Shown piece after piece: positions 61,369-64,000 of a DNA stretch of 64,000 nt. The stretch is from NCBI RefSeq assembly GCF_900109605.1, contig NZ_FOAM01000012.1, positions 62,001 through 126,000 of the forward strand. The letters run 5' to 3'. Position 1 is the first letter of the stretch. Each line of letters starts with the position of its first letter. The DNA is from Xaviernesmea oryzae. Its GTDB lineage: Bacteria > Pseudomonadota > Alphaproteobacteria > Rhizobiales > Rhizobiaceae. A model generated the notes under the pieces. The model worked only from the letters and a program-made list of their open reading frames with translations. It did not search any database and was not told the DNA's origin. The translations under genes were made by a program, and so were the position numbers.

Positions 61369-62406
61369 TCACACCTCGGCAAGCACCACGCGGGCGCGGC
61401 TTTTCGCGCTCTCGATAGCGGCAAAGACCATGGCAAGGCTGCGGATATTGTCTTCGCCCACGGTTTCGGGCGGCACGCCGGTCTCGACGCCTTGAAGAAA
61501 GGCGGCGATCACGCTGGCATGGCCTTCGGTTTCCTCGGCGCGAGGCGCTTCCGGCACTTCGATCTCCTCCTGCTCGCGCAGGAAACCTTCCTCCGAGGCC
61601 ACCCGCCGGGCAATGAAGCTGTCCGCCCCATCCCAGAGCACGGTGCCCTGGGTGCCGGTGATGCGCCACTGGCTCTCCCAGCTGGTATTGGCGCCTTCCG
61701 CGCACCAGGAGCCGCGATAGGTGAAGGTGACGTCATCGGCCATTTCGAAGATGGCGAAGGCGGACGCGCCGGTTCGATACCAGGAGCCGGGCGGATTGGT
61801 CTCATGCGCATAGACGGCCAGCGGCACCTTGGCCGAGACGAAGCGCGCAGCATCGAAGGTGTGGATCGCCATGTCGAGCAGCAGCACATGCTCCATCGCG
61901 TCGCGGAAGCCGCCGAAATGCGCGCCGATGAAGAAATCACAGTGAATGCCCGTCAGCGCGCCGATGGCGCCACTTTCGACGAAAGCCCTTAGCCGGCGAA
62001 TACCGGGAATGTAGCGCCGGTTCTGCACCACCGCATGCAGACGACCCGCTTTTTTCGACCAGGCGATCATGCTCCGCGCTTCGTCCAGCGAGGCCGCCAT
62101 CGGCTTTTCCGACAGCACATGGCAGCCACGGGCAAGCGCCGTTTCCACCACCTCAGCGCGGGCCACCGGCACTACTACGTCGAAAACCAGCTCGGCACCG
62201 GTCTCATCGATCACCGCGCCGAGATCGCTGCCGATCACCGCATTGGCCAAGCCGAACTCGGCAGCCAGCGCCTCGGCAGTTGGCGGGTGGAGATCCACAA
62301 GGCCGACGATCTCCACGCCCGCGCTCAAGTCAGGGTGCTCGGCAATGGCGCGCAGCCAGCCTTTGGCCATGGCTCCGCAGCCGCATAAAACGGTTTTCCT
62401 CGCCAC
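61369..62406 (-). CDS. Gfo/Idh/MocA-family oxidoreductase
   Basis: A 345-residue NAD(P)-dependent sugar or inositol dehydrogenase. The N-terminal Rossmann fold (TVLCGCGAMAKGWLRAI) is followed by the EKP catalytic motif (HVLSEKPMAASLDEA) and the C-terminal substrate domain with HTFDAARF. It is the first gene of the sugar operon. The start is a GTG at 62406 after GAGGAGGGG; the frame to 62487 overlaps the promoter. The 18-bp LacI-type palindrome 89 bp upstream should control it. Confidence 0.92.
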   Translation of the reverse strand: MARKTVLCGCGAMAKGWLRAIAEHPDLSAGVEIVGLVDLHPPTAEALAAEFGLANAVIGSDLGAVIDETGAELVFDVVVPVARAEVVETALARGCHVLSEKPMAASLDEARSMIAWSKKAGRLHAVVQNRRYIPGIRRLRAFVESGAIGALTGIHCDFFIGAHFGGFRDAMEHVLLLDMAIHTFDAARFVSAKVPLAVYAHETNPPGSWYRTGASAFAIFEMADDVTFTYRGSWCAEGANTSWESQWRITGTQGTVLWDGADSFIARRVASEEGFLREQEEIEVPEAPRAEETEGHASVIAAFLQGVETGVPPETVGEDNIRSLAMVFAAIESAKSRARVVLAEV

Positions 62407-62494
62407 GAAACCCCTCCTCTGGGTCCGTTCATCCTCTCGTTCACGGCCGCTTTTCCAGCCCCGGCCGATCAGCGGCTCCTTCCGCATGCCGACG

Positions 62495-62512
62495 ACCGTA
62501 AACGTTTACGGT
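62495..62512. promoter_or_regulatory. LacI-family operator, perfect 18-bp palindrome
   Basis: ACCGTAAACGTTTACGGT is a perfect palindrome with the AACGTT centre typical of LacI-family sites. It lies between the sugar operon and the divergent LacI gene. The rest of the 62407-63145 gap holds the mosaic element at 62701 and no gene. Confidence 0.85.
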
Positions 62513-62700
62513 AATCTGCACGATCCATTTTTCCTGTCAAGCCGGAGAAGTGGATGCGCTGCGGCAAGATGAGATGCGGTGCGGCGGGCAGGTTAGGATC
62601 GTCTAGCTGGAGGCCGCCGATTTTCCCAATATTATCTGAGTGTTGAGAGGCTATCCATCATTGGAACGCAGGGTACAAGACCGTACCGATTTGCGGACTT

Positions 62701-62906
62701 GGCAACCCCTCATCCGACCCTTCTGGTCACCTTCCCCCCGCTGGGGCGAAGAGACATCGCGGCGCCATTCCATGCCACCTCTGCTGCAGCAAAACTGGTC
62801 ATATAGCCTTTTTCTCAGCGCTCGATTAGGGGCGCCACGCTATCGTCTCGGTCTCTTCTCCCCAGCGGGGAGAAGGTGGCCCGAAGGGTCGGATGAGGGG
62901 GTTGCC
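62701..62906. repeat. MITE-like intergenic mosaic element, copy 3 (about 206 bp)
   Basis: Ends are inverted repeats (GGCAACCCC...GGGGTTGCC, CTCATCCGACCCTTC, hairpin GGGGAGAAGGTGGCC). The interior is the inverse of copy 1 at 27893 (shared GATAGCGTGGCGCC, GAGCGCTGAGAAAAAGGCTATAT and GAGGTGGCAT when read on the minus strand). Confidence 0.8.
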
Positions 62907-63145
62907 AAGCCGTAAAACCTTCCATCTTGGACTATCTGCGAGGTTAGCTGCGAATCTGCATCGCCTTGCTCGCAAGCCCTTCCTTCGGGAGACCTTGCGG
63001 CGCTTTGAAATTACGCCCTCCAACGAAACGCCCGCAAAAACAACCTCGACCAGCCTCTCCCTATTTTGTTAGGCCCTGTTGGCGCATAGAGGATGGATGC
63101 GGGTCGAAGATGGGAACGATGCGCTTGGGGGAGATGGAAGAGGGC

Positions 63146-64000
63146 ATGAAGGGCATCAGGGCGCTGGCGCGTCATCTCGATATTTCGATCGGCACAGTCT
63201 CACGCGCACTGAACGGCAAGCCGGACGTAAACCCGGAAACCCGCGCGCGGGTGATGGAGGCGGCCCGTGCGCTCGGCTATACGCCCAACCAGTCCGGCCG
63301 CAGCCTGCGCCAGGGCGTGACCAATACGATCGGCTTCATGATCGAGATGTCGCCAGACGCTAACGCCTCCGGCGACGACTTCTTCATGGGCGTGTTCGAA
63401 GGCGTGCAGACGGTGCTGAACCGCCATCGGCTCGATCTCGTGGTCTTTCCCTGCCCGGCCGAGGAGAATCCGGTCGATTATCTCAGCCGCCTTGTCGGGC
63501 GTGGCATGGTCGATGCCATGATCATATCGGCCACGCGCCGGCGCGACGACCGGATCGACTTCCTGGAAAAGACGCAGCTGCCATTTATCGCGCTGGGTCG
63601 CTCCGAATCCGGTCCCGACATGCGTTGGATCGACCTCGATTTTGAAGGGGTTGCGCACAGCTCGGTGGCACGACTGGTCGCCAAGGGCCATAGGCGCATC
63701 GCGCTCGCCATTCCCGACGGCGACATCAATCTCGGGCATGTCTTCCACGATGCCTATCGTGCCGCGCTTTCGCAGCATGGGATCGCGTATAATCCGGCCC
63801 TCCTGTTTCGCGTCGCGCGCGTCCTTGAATGCGGGGACGATCTGGTCACGGCGCTGCTGGCACTGCCGGAGCTTCCGAGCGCCATTCTGCTGTCGAGCGA
63901 GGTCATGTCCCTGAGCCTCTATCGCAAGCTGCAGGAGCGCGGCATCCGACCGGGGCGCGACATCGCCGTGATCGGCTTTCGAGACAATCCGCGCACCAGC
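63146..64000 (+). CDS. LacI-family transcriptional regulator (cut by window end)
   Basis: At least 285 residues. The helix-turn-helix is at the N-terminus (IRALARHLDISIGTVSRALNGKPDVNPETRARV), followed by the hinge LGYTPNQSGRSLRQG and a sugar-binding domain (IGFMIEMSPDANASG, ALGRSESGPDMRWIDLDFEG). The frame is open at the right edge. The start is not certain: ATG 63146 is used, with in-frame ATGs at 63134, 63119 and 63110. It most likely represses the divergent sugar operon through the palindrome at 62495. Confidence 0.92.
   Translation, partial: MKGIRALARHLDISIGTVSRALNGKPDVNPETRARVMEAARALGYTPNQSGRSLRQGVTNTIGFMIEMSPDANASGDDFFMGVFEGVQTVLNRHRLDLVVFPCPAEENPVDYLSRLVGRGMVDAMIISATRRRDDRIDFLEKTQLPFIALGRSESGPDMRWIDLDFEGVAHSSVARLVAKGHRRIALAIPDGDINLGHVFHDAYRAALSQHGIAYNPALLFRVARVLECGDDLVTALLALPELPSAILLSSEVMSLSLYRKLQERGIRPGRDIAVIGFRDNPRTS

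Overview
The window is high-GC alphaproteobacterial DNA and most likely comes from a Rhizobiales/Rhizobiaceae chromosome. The grounds are a complete gene transfer agent (GTA) head-tail cluster of the Rhodobacter capsulatus type, a FeuN/FeuP-like regulatory pair, a CtrA-type TTAA-N7-TTAA site, a FixK/FnrN-type box, several solute-binding-protein ABC operons, and intergenic palindromic elements carrying CTTCTCCCC...GGGGAGAAG hairpins of the kind common in rhizobia. No rRNA, tRNA, CRISPR array, integrase or transposase was seen.

Layout. 1-1058: response regulator (FeuP-like, running off the left edge) and its small periplasmic FeuN-like neighbour, both on the minus strand. 1219-17381: GTA cluster on the minus strand, read from right to left: gp1 small terminase, TerL, then a break holding two tiny plus-strand genes, a strong bidirectional terminator and a divergent promoter region, then a GH19 lysin-like enzyme, portal, gp3.5, protease, capsid, connectors, tail tube, two tail chaperones, tape measure, gp12-gp15 baseplate and fibre-type proteins, and a small holin-like membrane protein. 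The second tail chaperone has no usable start codon and lies in the -1 frame behind a GGGCCCT heptamer followed directly by a stop codon, so it is probably made by programmed frameshifting.

18069-34699: mixed housekeeping and accessory genes. These are a quinone oxidoreductase, a 24-codon transcription unit with its own terminator, hemolysin III, a universal stress gene with a class II FNR/FixK-type promoter, a Cache chemoreceptor, a VOC protein, a DUF2798/LysR divergent pair, oligopeptidase B, a hypothetical gene behind a CtrA-type site, an FMN reductase, a translationally coupled SDR-GH15 pair, and a MarR-flavin monooxygenase operon with a palindromic operator.

34765-43242: a long minus-strand operon encoding a polyamine-type ABC transporter, an isochorismatase-like amidase, a CbiZ-type amidohydrolase, a DeoR regulator and a DmpA-type aminopeptidase, with a divergent SDR. 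The set suggests uptake and degradation of an amide-containing compound that has not been identified. 43434-50279: a small Tyr-rich protein, a flavoprotein, an Mfd-like translocase and a GlxA-type AraC regulator.

50828-53919: a periplasmic sugar-binding protein directly followed by a chemoreceptor with no transporter genes, probably a dedicated chemosensory pair. 54141-55052: a class A beta-lactamase with a twin-arginine leader. 55556-62406: a sugar ABC transporter with a sugar-phosphate isomerase-like protein and a Gfo/Idh/MocA oxidoreductase, divergent from a LacI regulator (cut by the right edge). A perfect 18-bp LacI-type palindrome lies between them.
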